From Deltaproteobacteria bacterium Ga0077550 (GTDB lineage Bacteria > Myxococcota_A > Polyangia > Nannocystales > Nannocystaceae): a DNA stretch of 59,932 nucleotides. Under the pieces are notes generated by a model that saw nothing but the letters and a program-made list of their open reading frames with translations, was not told the origin of the DNA and made no database searches. The position numbers and the translations under genes were made by a program. Below, in pieces: positions 42,345 to 51,625 of the stretch; within the stretch, counting starts at the first letter, position 1, and every line of letters begins with the position of its first letter. The stretch is from NCBI GenBank assembly GCA_001464385.1, contig LNFB01000371.1:1-59932 (forward strand), read 5' to 3'.

Positions 42345-44183
42345 ATGCTCCGCGGTTTCTTTCCCCTGATCGACACTGCCCGGTATCGCCAACGTCTCGT
42401 CCTCGTCGCCCTCGTGGCCGGCGCTTGCGGCGACGACGGTACCGAGGCCACCTCCAGCAACACCGCGTCGGGGACCGACGCGTCGACGTCGGATTCCGAT
42501 TCCGACACGATCGACCCCAGTGACACTGCCGACACGAGCGCAGGCACCGTCGATCCGGACTCCTCCAGCGGACCCGGCGAGTCGAGCGGCCCCGGCGAGT
42601 CGAGCGAGTCGAGCGGCGCTGGCGAGTCGAGCTCGAGCGGCGCGGGCGAGTCGAGCTCGAGCGGCGCGGGCGAGTCGAGCTCGAGCGGCGCGGCCGAGTC
42701 GAGCGGCAGCACCGGCGTCGGGCCCGCCTGCGGGAACGATGCGGTCGAAGACGCCGAGGTCTGCGACGGCGTCGACCTCGCCGGCCAGGACTGCGTCTCC
42801 CAGGGCTTCGGGGGCGGCACGCTCGCGTGCGCGGACGACTGCACCGCGTTCGACACCAGCAACTGCACCGTGGGGGGCTGCACCCACGACATCTGTGCGC
42901 AAGGCGAGGCGCTCGTCGTGGGCTGTGATGACTGCGTCGACCAGATCTGCGCGCTCGACCCGTTCTGCTGCGACGACTCGTGGGACGGCCAGTGTGTCAA
43001 CGAGGTCAACTCGATCTGCGGCATCGTCTGCCCGGGCTGCGGCAACGACGTGATCGAGGGCATGGAGGTCTGCGACGGCAGCGACCTCGCGCTCGAGGAC
43101 TGCGTGTCGCAGGGCTTCGAGGCCGGCACCTTGGCGTGCGCGGCGGACTGCAGCGCGTTCGACACGACCGCGTGCGGCGACCTCGGCGCGGACTGCTGCG
43201 TCGCGCACGGGTCCCCCGGTTGCACCGACGATGTGTGCGAGGCCTCCGTGTGCGCGCTCGATGCGTTCTGTTGCAACAACACGTGGGACGGGCAGTGTGC
43301 CGGCGAGGCGCTCGCCGATCCCAACTGCTTCGCGGCCTGTGGCGGCGCGGCGGTGTGCGGCGACGATCTGGCCCAGGGCGCCGAGGCGTGCGACGGCACC
43401 GATCTGCTCGGCCAGGACTGCGTCACGCAGGGCTTCGACGGCGGGACCCTGGCATGCGCCGGCGACTGCACCGGGTTCGACACCACCGCGTGCACCAACG
43501 ACCCGAGCGACTGCTGCATCGCCAACGGTGGACTCGGCTGCGATGACGACGCCTGCGAGGCGGCCGTCTGCGCCTTCGATTCCTGGTGCTGCAACAACAG
43601 CTGGGACGGCCAGTGCGCCACGGAGGCGAACGCCGAGCCCGCCTGCGCGCCGGTCTGCGGCGGCGGCGGTGCGGTGTGCGGCGACGACGTCGCCGAGGAC
43701 GCCGAGGTCTGCGACGGCGCCGACCTGGTCGGGGCGACCTGCGTGTCGCTGGGCTTCGGTGGCGGCGCGCTCGCCTGCGCGGGCGACTGCTCCGGGTACG
43801 ACACCAGCGGGTGCCTCCCGGCGTTCGCGTGCCAGGACCTGGACGTCGGCGGCACCCTCGGCTCCCCGGTGGCCGCGGGCAACACGGCCGGCAGCGACAA
43901 CGACCTGGATCCGAGCTGCGGTGGTGGCAACGCCAACGACGAGGTCGTCCGCTTCACCGCACCGCTGGCGGCGCAGTACACGTTCAGCACCACCGGCTCG
44001 AACTACGACACGGTGATGTCGCTGTTCTCGGACTGCGCGACGCAGCTGGCCTGCAACGACGACACCGTCGGCCTGACGTCGCAGGTCGTGCGGAACATGG
44101 CGGCGGGCGAGGTCGTGCTGGTCCTCGTCGACGGCTACAACGGCGCGACGGGCAACTGGACGCTCAACATCACCTCGCCGTGA
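42345..44183 (+). CDS. Large Cys-rich repeat lipoprotein
   Basis: 612 residues from the ATG at 42345. The signal ends LVALVAGACGDD, followed by a Ser/Gly/Glu linker. Two Cys-rich modules alternate: one of about 45 residues seen four times (CGNDAVEDAEVCDG, CVSQGF, GTLACA-x-DC), matching myxobacterial Cys-rich repeats, and one of about 40 residues seen three times (C-x-FCC-x-N-x-WDGQC). A C-terminal PPC-like beta domain follows (ANDEVVRFTAPLAAQYTFST to GNWTLNITSP). Probably a long disulfide-stabilised surface protein. Confidence 0.88.
   Translation: MLRGFFPLIDTARYRQRLVLVALVAGACGDDGTEATSSNTASGTDASTSDSDSDTIDPSDTADTSAGTVDPDSSSGPGESSGPGESSESSGAGESSSSGAGESSSSGAGESSSSGAAESSGSTGVGPACGNDAVEDAEVCDGVDLAGQDCVSQGFGGGTLACADDCTAFDTSNCTVGGCTHDICAQGEALVVGCDDCVDQICALDPFCCDDSWDGQCVNEVNSICGIVCPGCGNDVIEGMEVCDGSDLALEDCVSQGFEAGTLACAADCSAFDTTACGDLGADCCVAHGSPGCTDDVCEASVCALDAFCCNNTWDGQCAGEALADPNCFAACGGAAVCGDDLAQGAEACDGTDLLGQDCVTQGFDGGTLACAGDCTGFDTTACTNDPSDCCIANGGLGCDDDACEAAVCAFDSWCCNNSWDGQCATEANAEPACAPVCGGGGAVCGDDVAEDAEVCDGADLVGATCVSLGFGGGALACAGDCSGYDTSGCLPAFACQDLDVGGTLGSPVAAGNTAGSDNDLDPSCGGGNANDEVVRFTAPLAAQYTFSTTGSNYDTVMSLFSDCATQLACNDDTVGLTSQVVRNMAAGEVVLVLVDGYNGATGNWTLNITSP
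42606..42700 (+). repeat. 24-bp tandem repeats in the Ser/Gly/Glu linker
   Basis: Near-identical 24-base units encode GESSSSGA about three times, flanked by shorter GESSGP variants from about 42570. The period keeps the frame. Exact edges are approximate. Confidence 0.75.
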
Positions 44184-44234
44184 GGTGACAGCAGGCCCTT
44201 GGCCGCGCGGGTTGCCTGCGCGGCCACGGGTTTG

Positions 44235-46259
44235 TCAGGCGGTGGCGCGCAGCGCCTCGGTCGGCCCTTCGCTCGGTGCGCTGGGCCGTTCTTGCATCGC
44301 CGCCACGAACATCGCGTTCCAGCACAGGACGCGCTCCGGATCGACCCCCGCGGCGTCGAGCACCGCGAGCGCGCGGTCGTATTCCACCCACGGCAGGACG
44401 ACGTATTGCACGTCGCCCTGCGCCTGCACGCGCTCGACGTCGAGCGGCTGCACCTCCACGCCCATGAAGCTCGCCCCGAGCCGGTGGGGCCGCGAGTCCA
44501 ACGCGCCGACGATGTCGAGGCCGGTGAGATCGAGGTCCTCGGCGAAGACGCCGAAATAGCGATCCATCGCGGGCACCATCACCACCTTCGCGCCCGTCTC
44601 CTCCAAGCGGTCGAGCTCGGCCTGGAACTGCGCATAGATCTTCCCGACGTGGGGGATGCGGCACGCCGCGAGGTGCATCTTGCGATTGCACGCATCGCAC
44701 ACGATGTTGTAGCCCTGCACGCCGATGATCGAGCGGGGCTCGACGCGGCCGTCCACGGTCCCCGGCGGGTAGGGCAGCTCCATCGTCTCGACCTGGCCGC
44801 AGCTCGGGCACTCGACGGTGAGCTCGGAATCCAGCGGGCCCAGGGCGCGGCCGTCCTTGACGATCGCGGGCCGGCGGCGATGGTTGCGATCATTGAGCTC
44901 GCGCAGCTCGACATAGCGCGCGTGGTAATCCGCGTCGGACATCTGCGTCAGGTTGATCATCCCGTTCCACAGATAGGCCGAGATGTTGCACATCGAGCGG
45001 ATGAACGCGACGCGGTCGGTGATGAGCCCGCGCTGCACCGCCGATTGGTACAGACGCGTGCCCGGGTAGGGGATCACGGCCGACCAGTCGACGAACATCA
45101 GGTCGTGCTCGCGCTGGAACACCAGCGACTCCGCCAGCGTCGCGTCGGTCTCGGCGGGGTCACCGAACAGGAAGTTGGCCTGGATGCCGATCCGCGCGTT
45201 GCGGGTCAGCTCGACGGCCCGCGCGATCTGGGCGGCCGTGATCTTCTTGTCCATGCTCTCGAGCACGGCGTCGCTGCCGCTCTCGAAGCCGAACGAGATG
45301 TGTCGGCACCCCGCGGCGCGCATGCGATGCAGCAGCTCTTGGTCGAGCTGGTCGACGCGGAGCTGGCAGAACCACGTGAACTTCAGCCCGCGCTGCTCCA
45401 AGAGGTCGCAGAACTCGAGGATGCGCTTCTTGTTGGCCGAGAACAGCTCGTCGTAGATGCTGATGTGGGTCGCGTCGACCTGGGCGAGGATCTGCTCGAT
45501 GTGGTCGACGACGTTGGCCATCGAGTGCCGGCGATACTTGCCCATGCCGGCGTGGTAGCAGAACGTGCACCGGAACGGGCACGAGCGGCTCGCGGTGATG
45601 GGCACGGTCTTGCCGGCGTGGAAGCGGGTCTCGTGGTAGCTGATCTGGCGCGTCGACTGCAGCTCCATCTCGCGCGCGATGCCGAACAGCTCGAGGTCGG
45701 GGAACGGCAGATCGTCGAGATCCGCGATCGACGGGCCGTCGCCGGTGGCACGCGGCGTCTCGCCGTCCCAGTACCAGATGCCGGCGACGCGCGAGGGATC
45801 GCCCTTGGCGGTGATCACGTCGAGCAGGTCGCGGAAGATGAGCTCACCCTCGCTGACGACCATGAAGTCGGGGTGGATCGTCCGCATCACCAGCTCGCTC
45901 TCGCACGAGGTGATGCCGCCGCCCAGGACCACCTTCGCGTCGCAGCGCTCGCGGATGAAGCGGACCATGGTCTCGATCGCGTTGAACGCGACAGTGAGGC
46001 CGGTGATGCCGATGACGTCGAAGTCTTGCGTGGCCAGTAGGCGCTCGAGCTCGGCGTAGCCGGCCTCGGGCGTGTGGTGGTTCATGTTGAGCGGCGTGAC
46101 CTCGTGGCCGAACTGCCGGATGTACGACGACACGTACGCCAGCCCGATCGGGAAGTACGCCGAGACGTAGCGCGGCGAGACGAGGAGCACCTTGGCCGGA
46201 TGCGGCCCGGTCGGGGACGCAGGCGGCACGCGCCGCTGCAATTGCACGAGCTGGGTCAT
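44235..46259 (-). CDS. B12-binding-domain radical SAM protein
   Basis: 674 residues from the ATG at 46259. Residues 20-160 are a cobalamin-binding-like Rossmann domain (KVLLVSPRYVSAYFPIGLAY, VIGITGLT, VVLGGGITS). The radical SAM cluster is Cys227, Cys231 and Cys234 in SRSCPFRCTFCYH, with HISFGFESGSD and GIQANFLFGDP downstream. A C-terminal extension of about 190 residues has a four-Cys zinc-ribbon-like pair (ECPSCGQ and VCDACNRK). Members of this B12-binding group methylate or rearrange unactivated carbons. No partner gene is adjacent and the product is unknown. Confidence 0.9.
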   Translation of the reverse strand: MTQLVQLQRRVPPASPTGPHPAKVLLVSPRYVSAYFPIGLAYVSSYIRQFGHEVTPLNMNHHTPEAGYAELERLLATQDFDVIGITGLTVAFNAIETMVRFIRERCDAKVVLGGGITSCESELVMRTIHPDFMVVSEGELIFRDLLDVITAKGDPSRVAGIWYWDGETPRATGDGPSIADLDDLPFPDLELFGIAREMELQSTRQISYHETRFHAGKTVPITASRSCPFRCTFCYHAGMGKYRRHSMANVVDHIEQILAQVDATHISIYDELFSANKKRILEFCDLLEQRGLKFTWFCQLRVDQLDQELLHRMRAAGCRHISFGFESGSDAVLESMDKKITAAQIARAVELTRNARIGIQANFLFGDPAETDATLAESLVFQREHDLMFVDWSAVIPYPGTRLYQSAVQRGLITDRVAFIRSMCNISAYLWNGMINLTQMSDADYHARYVELRELNDRNHRRRPAIVKDGRALGPLDSELTVECPSCGQVETMELPYPPGTVDGRVEPRSIIGVQGYNIVCDACNRKMHLAACRIPHVGKIYAQFQAELDRLEETGAKVVMVPAMDRYFGVFAEDLDLTGLDIVGALDSRPHRLGASFMGVEVQPLDVERVQAQGDVQYVVLPWVEYDRALAVLDAAGVDPERVLCWNAMFVAAMQERPSAPSEGPTEALRATA

Positions 46260-46359
46260 CGCGAGCCTCCCCGGTGCGGCCGCACGGGGTCCGCCGGGCG
46301 CGATCGAGAGATAACGCGCCGGGTCGGCCGGGCAAGCGTCCGCCCCGAAATGGACCGCG

Positions 46360-47616
46360 TCAGGCGCTGCGCACGGCGTCGTGTGCCGACGCGAGACCTC
46401 GGCGTCGACGCAGCAGACCCAGCAGCACCAGGCCCAGGCCGGCGACGGGCGACCCCGCCGGCTGCGTGCAGCCGCAGCCGCCCCCGTCGCCGTCCTGGCC
46501 GAGGCCGCCGTCGGTGTCGCCGGTCGTGCCGGCGTCCTCGGGCGGGTCGATCCCGATATACACGGTGATGAGCTCGCTCGTGCCGACGTTGCCGACGCGG
46601 TCGGTGGCGGTGACGGTGAACTCGTAGATGCCCTCGGGGATGTCGACGACGTCCCAGCCGAACGGCGCCATCGTGCTGGTCATCAGCGCGGCGTCGCCCT
46701 CGAACAGCTGCACGCTCCGGACCTCGTCGTCATCGGTCGCCGTCACGTCGATGCGGAACGACGCGCCCGCCTCGAAGTAGGCGTTGTCGCCCGGCGCGGT
46801 GATGCTCACGACCGGCGCCATGACGTCGGGGATCGACGAGCCGAAGATCTCGAGCAGCTCCTTGTGCGAGTTCTGCGTGGTGCCCCCTTCGCAGTGCAGC
46901 TCGTGGGCCGCCCCGCACACGACCATCGGATCGACCAGCGCGGTGCAGTTGTCGCGGAACGTCGGATCGCCGCCCGAGTTCGCCGGGTTCATCACGTCGG
47001 GCGGATCGTCGACGTGCTCGAGCCCGTAGGAGTGGCCGGCCTCGTGGCTGATCGTGCCAGCGGCGCCCGACGGGCTGTAGCCGTCGCCGGCGCCGTGGAA
47101 CGCGAACACGACGTTGTTGGGCATTCCGTCGTTGCAGTCGAGCGGCGCGATGCCGAGGACGCCGCCGCCCAGCGGATTGGTCGGTGACGTCACCGCCATG
47201 GTGTAGTCGCCCGTGCTCGGCCGCTCGTCCACGATCACCACGTCGTACAGCTCGAAGTCGACCTTCACCGCGTCGACGATCGCGGTCTTCTCGGCCTCGC
47301 TGCCGCCGTGGGGCGCGAACTCCTGGCCGAAGATCATCGACGAGTCGTTCTGCGAGAAGTCGCCGCCCATCATGATGTTCGCGCCGTCGAAGTTGATGAA
47401 CAGCACGCCCTGACGCACCGCCTTCGGTTCGATCTCGGCGGCCAGGTCGCGGCTCCCGGGGACCACCACGGTGTCGCCCCAGAAGTGACCCGGCGCCGCG
47501 GAGACCGGCGCGTCCGGTGGCGTCGGTGCGGCGTGCAGGACACTCGGGCTGGCGAGGGCGACCAGCGACGCGAGCGCCAGGGTCGAGCGACGGGGGACAC
47601 TGTGACGGTTCAGCAC
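46360..47616 (-). CDS. Zincin metalloprotease-like protein with MYXO-CTERM tail
   Basis: 418 residues from a GTG at 47616. A signal peptide (LASLVALASPSVLHAA) leads to a catalytic domain with HEAGHSYGLEH (191-201), the metzincin HExxHxxGxxH pattern. A bacterial Ig-like domain follows (APVVSITAPGDNAYFEAGAS to FTVTATDRVGNVGTS). The end is a MYXO-CTERM signal: Gly/Cys-rich GGGCGCTQ, a hydrophobic helix and RRRR. The tail implies processing and surface anchoring by the myxobacterial rhombosortase-type system. Confidence 0.9.
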   Translation of the reverse strand: MLNRHSVPRRSTLALASLVALASPSVLHAAPTPPDAPVSAAPGHFWGDTVVVPGSRDLAAEIEPKAVRQGVLFINFDGANIMMGGDFSQNDSSMIFGQEFAPHGGSEAEKTAIVDAVKVDFELYDVVIVDERPSTGDYTMAVTSPTNPLGGGVLGIAPLDCNDGMPNNVVFAFHGAGDGYSPSGAAGTISHEAGHSYGLEHVDDPPDVMNPANSGGDPTFRDNCTALVDPMVVCGAAHELHCEGGTTQNSHKELLEIFGSSIPDVMAPVVSITAPGDNAYFEAGASFRIDVTATDDDEVRSVQLFEGDAALMTSTMAPFGWDVVDIPEGIYEFTVTATDRVGNVGTSELITVYIGIDPPEDAGTTGDTDGGLGQDGDGGGCGCTQPAGSPVAGLGLVLLGLLRRRRGLASAHDAVRSA

Positions 47617-47700
47617 GGGACTGTGTCGCAGTACACCAGGGACCCGAGCGCGCGGGGAACGCCAGGGACGCGTCTCCTTTGCCGCCCCGGGGACCTCGCG

Positions 47701-49263
47701 TCACTCGGGAGCGGGGTGGGTGGTCGTGGGGTCTGCGCCCTCGCGGATGCCCGGGAGCGGCGACACGACCTCGCAGATCCCGTCGATCCGGTTGGCCTCG
47801 GCGAGGTGGATCGCGGCGGAGCTCTCGTCGCCGCGGCGCTCGGCCATCCCCGCCAGCGCGCGGTGCATCTCGATCGCCATCGGCCCGACCTGCCCACTGC
47901 GTCGCATCGCGGCCTCGGCGTGGCGGCTCCACGACAGCGCCTCGTCCTGGGCCTGGGCCCCGCCGCGGTGCAGCACCACGACCATCGCGGCGGCGGCCTC
48001 GGCCGCGAGGTGGTCGTCGTGGAGCCGTGCCGCCTGCCAGGCGGCCTCGCTGATCTGTTCGGCGGCCTCGGCCATGCGGCCGTTGGCGGCGTGGCCGAGG
48101 CCGATCACGTAGCGGGCCTCGGCGTGGGCGATGCCATCCGACTGCTCGGCGACGACGGGGACCTCGATCCCCGCGTGCTCGCGACAGTGCGGATAGGGCA
48201 GCACCCCGGCAACCATTGGGACGGGCGCATCCGCGGACGGCGTCGCGTCGGCGACCTTCGCGGGCGTCGGATCGCCACCGCCCGATCGCCGCGCTGCGAC
48301 GACCAGGAGCGTGATCGCCAGCGGTCCCACGAACGCGAGCTGCAGCGGCCACGGGGCGCCTGGTCGGCTCGCCATCGCGGCGAGCCGGGCCCGCAGCGCC
48401 GCGACGGGATCGAGCCCGGGCGCCAGGACGTGCGCGGGCCACCGCTGCTGCGCCAGGTCGAGCAGCAGCCGACGATAGCCGCGCACGATCGGCGCCTCGC
48501 AGGTCCGCACGGCCGCCGCGTCCGCGCGCAGCTCCATCAGCAGACGCACGCGGGCGACGGCGATCCACACCGGCACCAACGGCCACGCGAGCGCACACAA
48601 GAGCGCCATCGCCAGCGCGAGGACGCCGTCGCGGTGGCGGACGTGGGCCTGCTCGTGGCGCAGCACCGCGTCGAAGATCTCCGACGGGGTCGCGTCGAGC
48701 AGCGCGTGCGGGACGACGATCGTGGGGCGTCGCAGGCCGACGACCATCGGGCCTTCGGACGCGTGCGCGCGGACCGGGACGCCGCGGCGAACGGCCGTCG
48801 CGGTGGTGGCCGCGAGGACCCTGCCGAGGCGACGCAGGCGGCGCACGACCACGAACAGGAGACCGGCGGCGCCGGCGAGGTAGATCGCGAGCAGGCCGAG
48901 GCCGATGCCGTCGATCGACACGGGCGCGAGCGTCGACGTCGCGCTCGCCTCGGCGACGACGACGAACGCCTCGCCGGTCGCGGCGACATCGACGACCGAA
49001 GGTCCGCTGGCCGCGATCGATCGCGCGGCGCCGTCGTCGAGGGCGCCGACCGGCGTCTGCCAGTCGACCGGCAGCGCCACGCGGATCAGCACCACCGCGT
49101 ACAGGGCCATGCGTAGGCCGGGCTCGGCCACGCGCCGCAGCGCCCAGTCGGCGAGCCACGCCAGCGCGAGCAGGCCGCCGGTCCACAGCATCATCAGGCC
49201 CAGCCACGCCGGGAGTCCGCGGCCGAGCGCCGCGAGGGTCGTCGCGAGATCGTGCAGGTCCAT
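47701..49263 (-). CDS. M56-family BlaR1-type membrane metalloprotease with helical C-terminal region
   Basis: 520 residues from the ATG at 49263, which shares one base with the stop of the blaI-like gene (TGATG). Membrane helices lie in the first 140 residues (GLMMLWTGGLLALAWLADWAL, GLLAIYLAGAAGLLFVVV). The zinc motif HEQAH is at 203-207, with Glu in LLMELRADAA as third ligand. The C-terminal 200 residues are periplasmic helices of TPR-like character, not the penicillin-sensing domain of true BlaR1. The expected role is signal-triggered cleavage of the paired repressor. The signal is unknown. Confidence 0.9.
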   Translation of the reverse strand: MDLHDLATTLAALGRGLPAWLGLMMLWTGGLLALAWLADWALRRVAEPGLRMALYAVVLIRVALPVDWQTPVGALDDGAARSIAASGPSVVDVAATGEAFVVVAEASATSTLAPVSIDGIGLGLLAIYLAGAAGLLFVVVRRLRRLGRVLAATTATAVRRGVPVRAHASEGPMVVGLRRPTIVVPHALLDATPSEIFDAVLRHEQAHVRHRDGVLALAMALLCALAWPLVPVWIAVARVRLLMELRADAAAVRTCEAPIVRGYRRLLLDLAQQRWPAHVLAPGLDPVAALRARLAAMASRPGAPWPLQLAFVGPLAITLLVVAARRSGGGDPTPAKVADATPSADAPVPMVAGVLPYPHCREHAGIEVPVVAEQSDGIAHAEARYVIGLGHAANGRMAEAAEQISEAAWQAARLHDDHLAAEAAAAMVVVLHRGGAQAQDEALSWSRHAEAAMRRSGQVGPMAIEMHRALAGMAERRGDESSAAIHLAEANRIDGICEVVSPLPGIREGADPTTTHPAPE

Positions 49264-49640
49264 CACTCCCCCTCCTCTTGATCGATGAGCTTTTGCAGCT
49301 GCGCGCGCTGCTTCTTCGACAGGCGCAGATCGCCGGCGAGCAGGCCGAGCGCCGGGGACGCCGAGCCCTCGAGCACGGTGTCGACGAAGCGCCGCCACGC
49401 GCTGCGCCGCGCGGCGGCCTGCTCGACTGCGGGGCTGTACTCCCAGACGTTGCCGACGCGACGCGCCTCGACCAGGCCCTTGTCGAGCATCCGATCGAGC
49501 ATGGTCTTGACCGTCGAGTAGGCCCAGCCGCGCCGCTCCTCGAGCGCCTCTGCGACCTCGCGCGCCGTGGCGCGCTCGCGTTGCCACAGGACCCCGAGCA
49601 CATCCCACTCGGTGTCGTTGATCGCCTTCTCGTCGGCCAT
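49263..49640 (-). CDS. BlaI/MecI-family transcriptional repressor
   Basis: 125 residues from the ATG at 49640. The winged helix is typical (INDTEWDVLGVLWQRERATA, WAYSTVKTMLDRMLDKGLV, YSPAVEQ). The C-terminal dimerisation helix ends RAQLQKLIDQEEGE. It is co-translated with the M56 protease. A TACA-N2-TGTA dyad lies 59 bp upstream of the start, consistent with autoregulation. Confidence 0.93.
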   Translation of the reverse strand: MADEKAINDTEWDVLGVLWQRERATAREVAEALEERRGWAYSTVKTMLDRMLDKGLVEARRVGNVWEYSPAVEQAAARRSAWRRFVDTVLEGSASPALGLLAGDLRLSKKQRAQLQKLIDQEEGE

Positions 49641-49684
49641 GCGTGGATCCCCGATGCGCGACAGCCGTCGTGGCCGTGCGGCAT

Positions 49685-49710
49685 TTGTAGAGATGCCACT
49701 ACAACTGTAG
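49685..49710. promoter_or_regulatory. Probable BlaI-type operator
   Basis: CTACAACTGTAG (49699-49710) is a palindrome containing TACA-N2-TGTA, the dyad core of BlaI/MecI operators. A further half-site TTGTAG lies at 49685-49690 and pairs with CTACAA at 49699-49704, so two overlapping dyads are possible. The position 45-70 bp upstream of the repressor start suits promoter occlusion. The promoter boxes themselves are not evident. Confidence 0.75.
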
Positions 49711-49734
49711 CGCGTCAAGGGAGATCGCCCGGCC

Positions 49735-50847
49735 CTACGGCCGGGCGAGACCGCAGTCCGTGCCCGGGGTGCACGGCTCGCAGCCCCAGCGGAAGTGATC
49801 CAGCAGCACCACCGAGTCGAGCAGGTCGTCGCCCTGGTCGAACAGCGCCGCTGCGATCGTCGCGGTCTCGCCGGGCTGCACCGCGGCGGAGAGTACGAGC
49901 CAGTCGGTCGCGGCGCCGCGGGGGCACGACGGGGTCATCGCGCCTTGCACGGTGCACGGCGTCCCGGTGCCGCCGTCGACGCCGGTGCGCAGGAGCATCG
50001 GGTCGTCGCCGGTGTGCTCGGCGAGGAGCGACGCGAGGCCGGTGGTCGTCATCGGCTGGCCGCCGAGGGTCGCGACGTTGCCGGTGAACGCCTCGGACGA
50101 CACCCACAGCACGAAGGTGTCGTTGGCGGTGGCGCCGACGCGCTCGGGGAACTCGGCCGACAGCCACCCGACGTCGAGCTCGAGACGGTTGGCGCCCGCA
50201 GGGACGGTGACGTCGGCCGACCACGACAACAGGTCGCGCGCGCGGCCGCCCTGCGACCACGGCTGCACGAGGGACTCGGAGCAGTCGCCGACGCCGTCGC
50301 AGTCGAAGAACGGCGCGCCCCCGGCCCCGCCGTTGCTGCCCGAGGTCGGGCGCATCGGGGCGGGCAGATCGACGTCGTCGGGGTTGTCGTTGGCGACGCC
50401 CGGCTCGGCGACGCCGACGGCCTGCGCGACCTGGCCGCTCGGATCGGGCTCGGCGAGCACCCCGGTGGTCATGACGAGCAGCGCGTCGCCGAAGCGCGGC
50501 GCGAAGTAGGCGTTGCCGAACTCGTGGGCGCGCCGCCACGCCGCGGTGTCCGAGGTCGTGAACGTCGCGGCCGCGACGTCGGCGAAGCACACCAGCTCGA
50601 ACGTCCGCAGCGGATCGGCGAAGGCGTCGCAGGCGGGATCCGGCGCCGGCAGGTCGCAGTCGCTGGCCGTGTCGGTGCCGGTGCCGGTGCCGGTCGCGTC
50701 CGTGCTCGATGCGCTGGTGTCGACGGCGTCGGTGCCCGCGTCGCCCGAGCCCTCCGCCGTGCCGTCCGCCCCCTCGACCACGCCCGCGACGTGGGGCACC
50801 CAGCAGCCGCCCGTCGCGAGGCAGGCGATCGCGATGCGCCGGTGCAT
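49735..50847 (-). CDS. Lipoprotein with choice-of-anchor-like domain
   Basis: 370 residues from the ATG at 50847. The signal ends CLATGGC, followed by a Gly/Thr/Asp linker. The mature domain (FELVCFADVAAATFTTSD, GVGDCSESLVQPWSQGG, LELDVGWLSAEFPERVGATA, FVLWVSSEAFTGNVA) resembles the choice-of-anchor beta-sandwich of myxobacterial surface proteins. It ends with a Cys pair (GCEPCTPGTDCGLARP). Function unknown. Confidence 0.8.
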   Translation of the reverse strand: MHRRIAIACLATGGCWVPHVAGVVEGADGTAEGSGDAGTDAVDTSASSTDATGTGTGTDTASDCDLPAPDPACDAFADPLRTFELVCFADVAAATFTTSDTAAWRRAHEFGNAYFAPRFGDALLVMTTGVLAEPDPSGQVAQAVGVAEPGVANDNPDDVDLPAPMRPTSGSNGGAGGAPFFDCDGVGDCSESLVQPWSQGGRARDLLSWSADVTVPAGANRLELDVGWLSAEFPERVGATANDTFVLWVSSEAFTGNVATLGGQPMTTTGLASLLAEHTGDDPMLLRTGVDGGTGTPCTVQGAMTPSCPRGAATDWLVLSAAVQPGETATIAAALFDQGDDLLDSVVLLDHFRWGCEPCTPGTDCGLARP

Positions 50848-50925
50848 GCGGTCGAGAGCTTGCCAGGCCCCGCGCGACGGCGACAGTGCCGCCGCGCTGA
50901 TCCGCGATCGGGTATCGTGCCCGCG

Positions 50926-51300
50926 ATGCTCCGAACCTCCGTCGCTCTGCTCGTCACCGCGTGGATCTCCGCCTGTGCGACGCCGCCCGAGCCGGCCAAG
51001 GCCGCGGCGACCTCGGAGCCGGCGAAGGTCGAGCCGGCGAAGGTCGAGCCCGCGAAGGTCCAGCCGAAGGCGGACCCGGTCGTGCTCACGGTGTGTGCCG
51101 CGTTCGACGAGGTCGTGGCCGAAGGGCACGCCGACATGCCGTTGTCGCGGGCGGCGGTGCGTGCGACCGAGAAGGGGCTCGGCGAGGATCAGCTCGCGGA
51201 GCTCGGGGCGATGCCGGCGGAGCTCGCCGCGAGCATCCGCAAGCGGGGCAATCCCCCGCAGTGCGCTGCGATGCTCGCGTTCCTCGATCGCCAGGGCTGA
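50926..51300 (+). CDS. Small lipoprotein with EPAKV repeats
   Basis: 124 residues from the ATG at 50926. The signal ends AWISACAT. A linker of three perfect or near-perfect 15-bp repeats (51016-51060, EPAKV) precedes a helical domain with two Cys (VLTVCAAFDEVV and NPPQCAAMLAFL). Family unknown. It is divergent from the choice-of-anchor lipoprotein. Confidence 0.78.
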   Translation: MLRTSVALLVTAWISACATPPEPAKAAATSEPAKVEPAKVEPAKVQPKADPVVLTVCAAFDEVVAEGHADMPLSRAAVRATEKGLGEDQLAELGAMPAELAASIRKRGNPPQCAAMLAFLDRQG

Positions 51301-51302
51301 CG

Positions 51303-51506
51303 TCAGGCCCCGCGGGCCCGGCACCAGCGCACGACGAGCATGCCGGCGAGGATGCATCCGGCGCCGAGCGGCACGAACGTCGGCCAGGCCGCGGGCGTGA
51401 CCGCCAACGCGAGGCCCGACATCACGCCGGCGACCACGAGCAGCGAACCGGCGCCCTCGAGGGTGCCGAGCCACGACGGCACGGGCGAGGGATCGGGCGC
51501 CGTCAT
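51303..51506 (-). CDS. Small two-helix membrane protein
   Basis: 67 residues from the ATG at 51506. Two hydrophobic segments (AGSLLVVAGVMSGLALAV and FVPLGAGCILAGMLVV) and a basic end (RWCRARGA). It is tail-to-tail with the EPAKV lipoprotein, only 2 bp between stops. Family unknown; codon bias supports coding. Confidence 0.55.
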   Translation of the reverse strand: MTAPDPSPVPSWLGTLEGAGSLLVVAGVMSGLALAVTPAAWPTFVPLGAGCILAGMLVVRWCRARGA

Positions 51507-51625
51507 GCCGCGCACCGTAGCAGGCATCGGCGCCTCGGGAAGCGGGGAATCCCTGGGAATGCCACGATGGGACGCGAACCCGCCGAGAACCGCTCGCGCT
51601 GCCGCTTTGCTAGAGTTCGTCCGTC

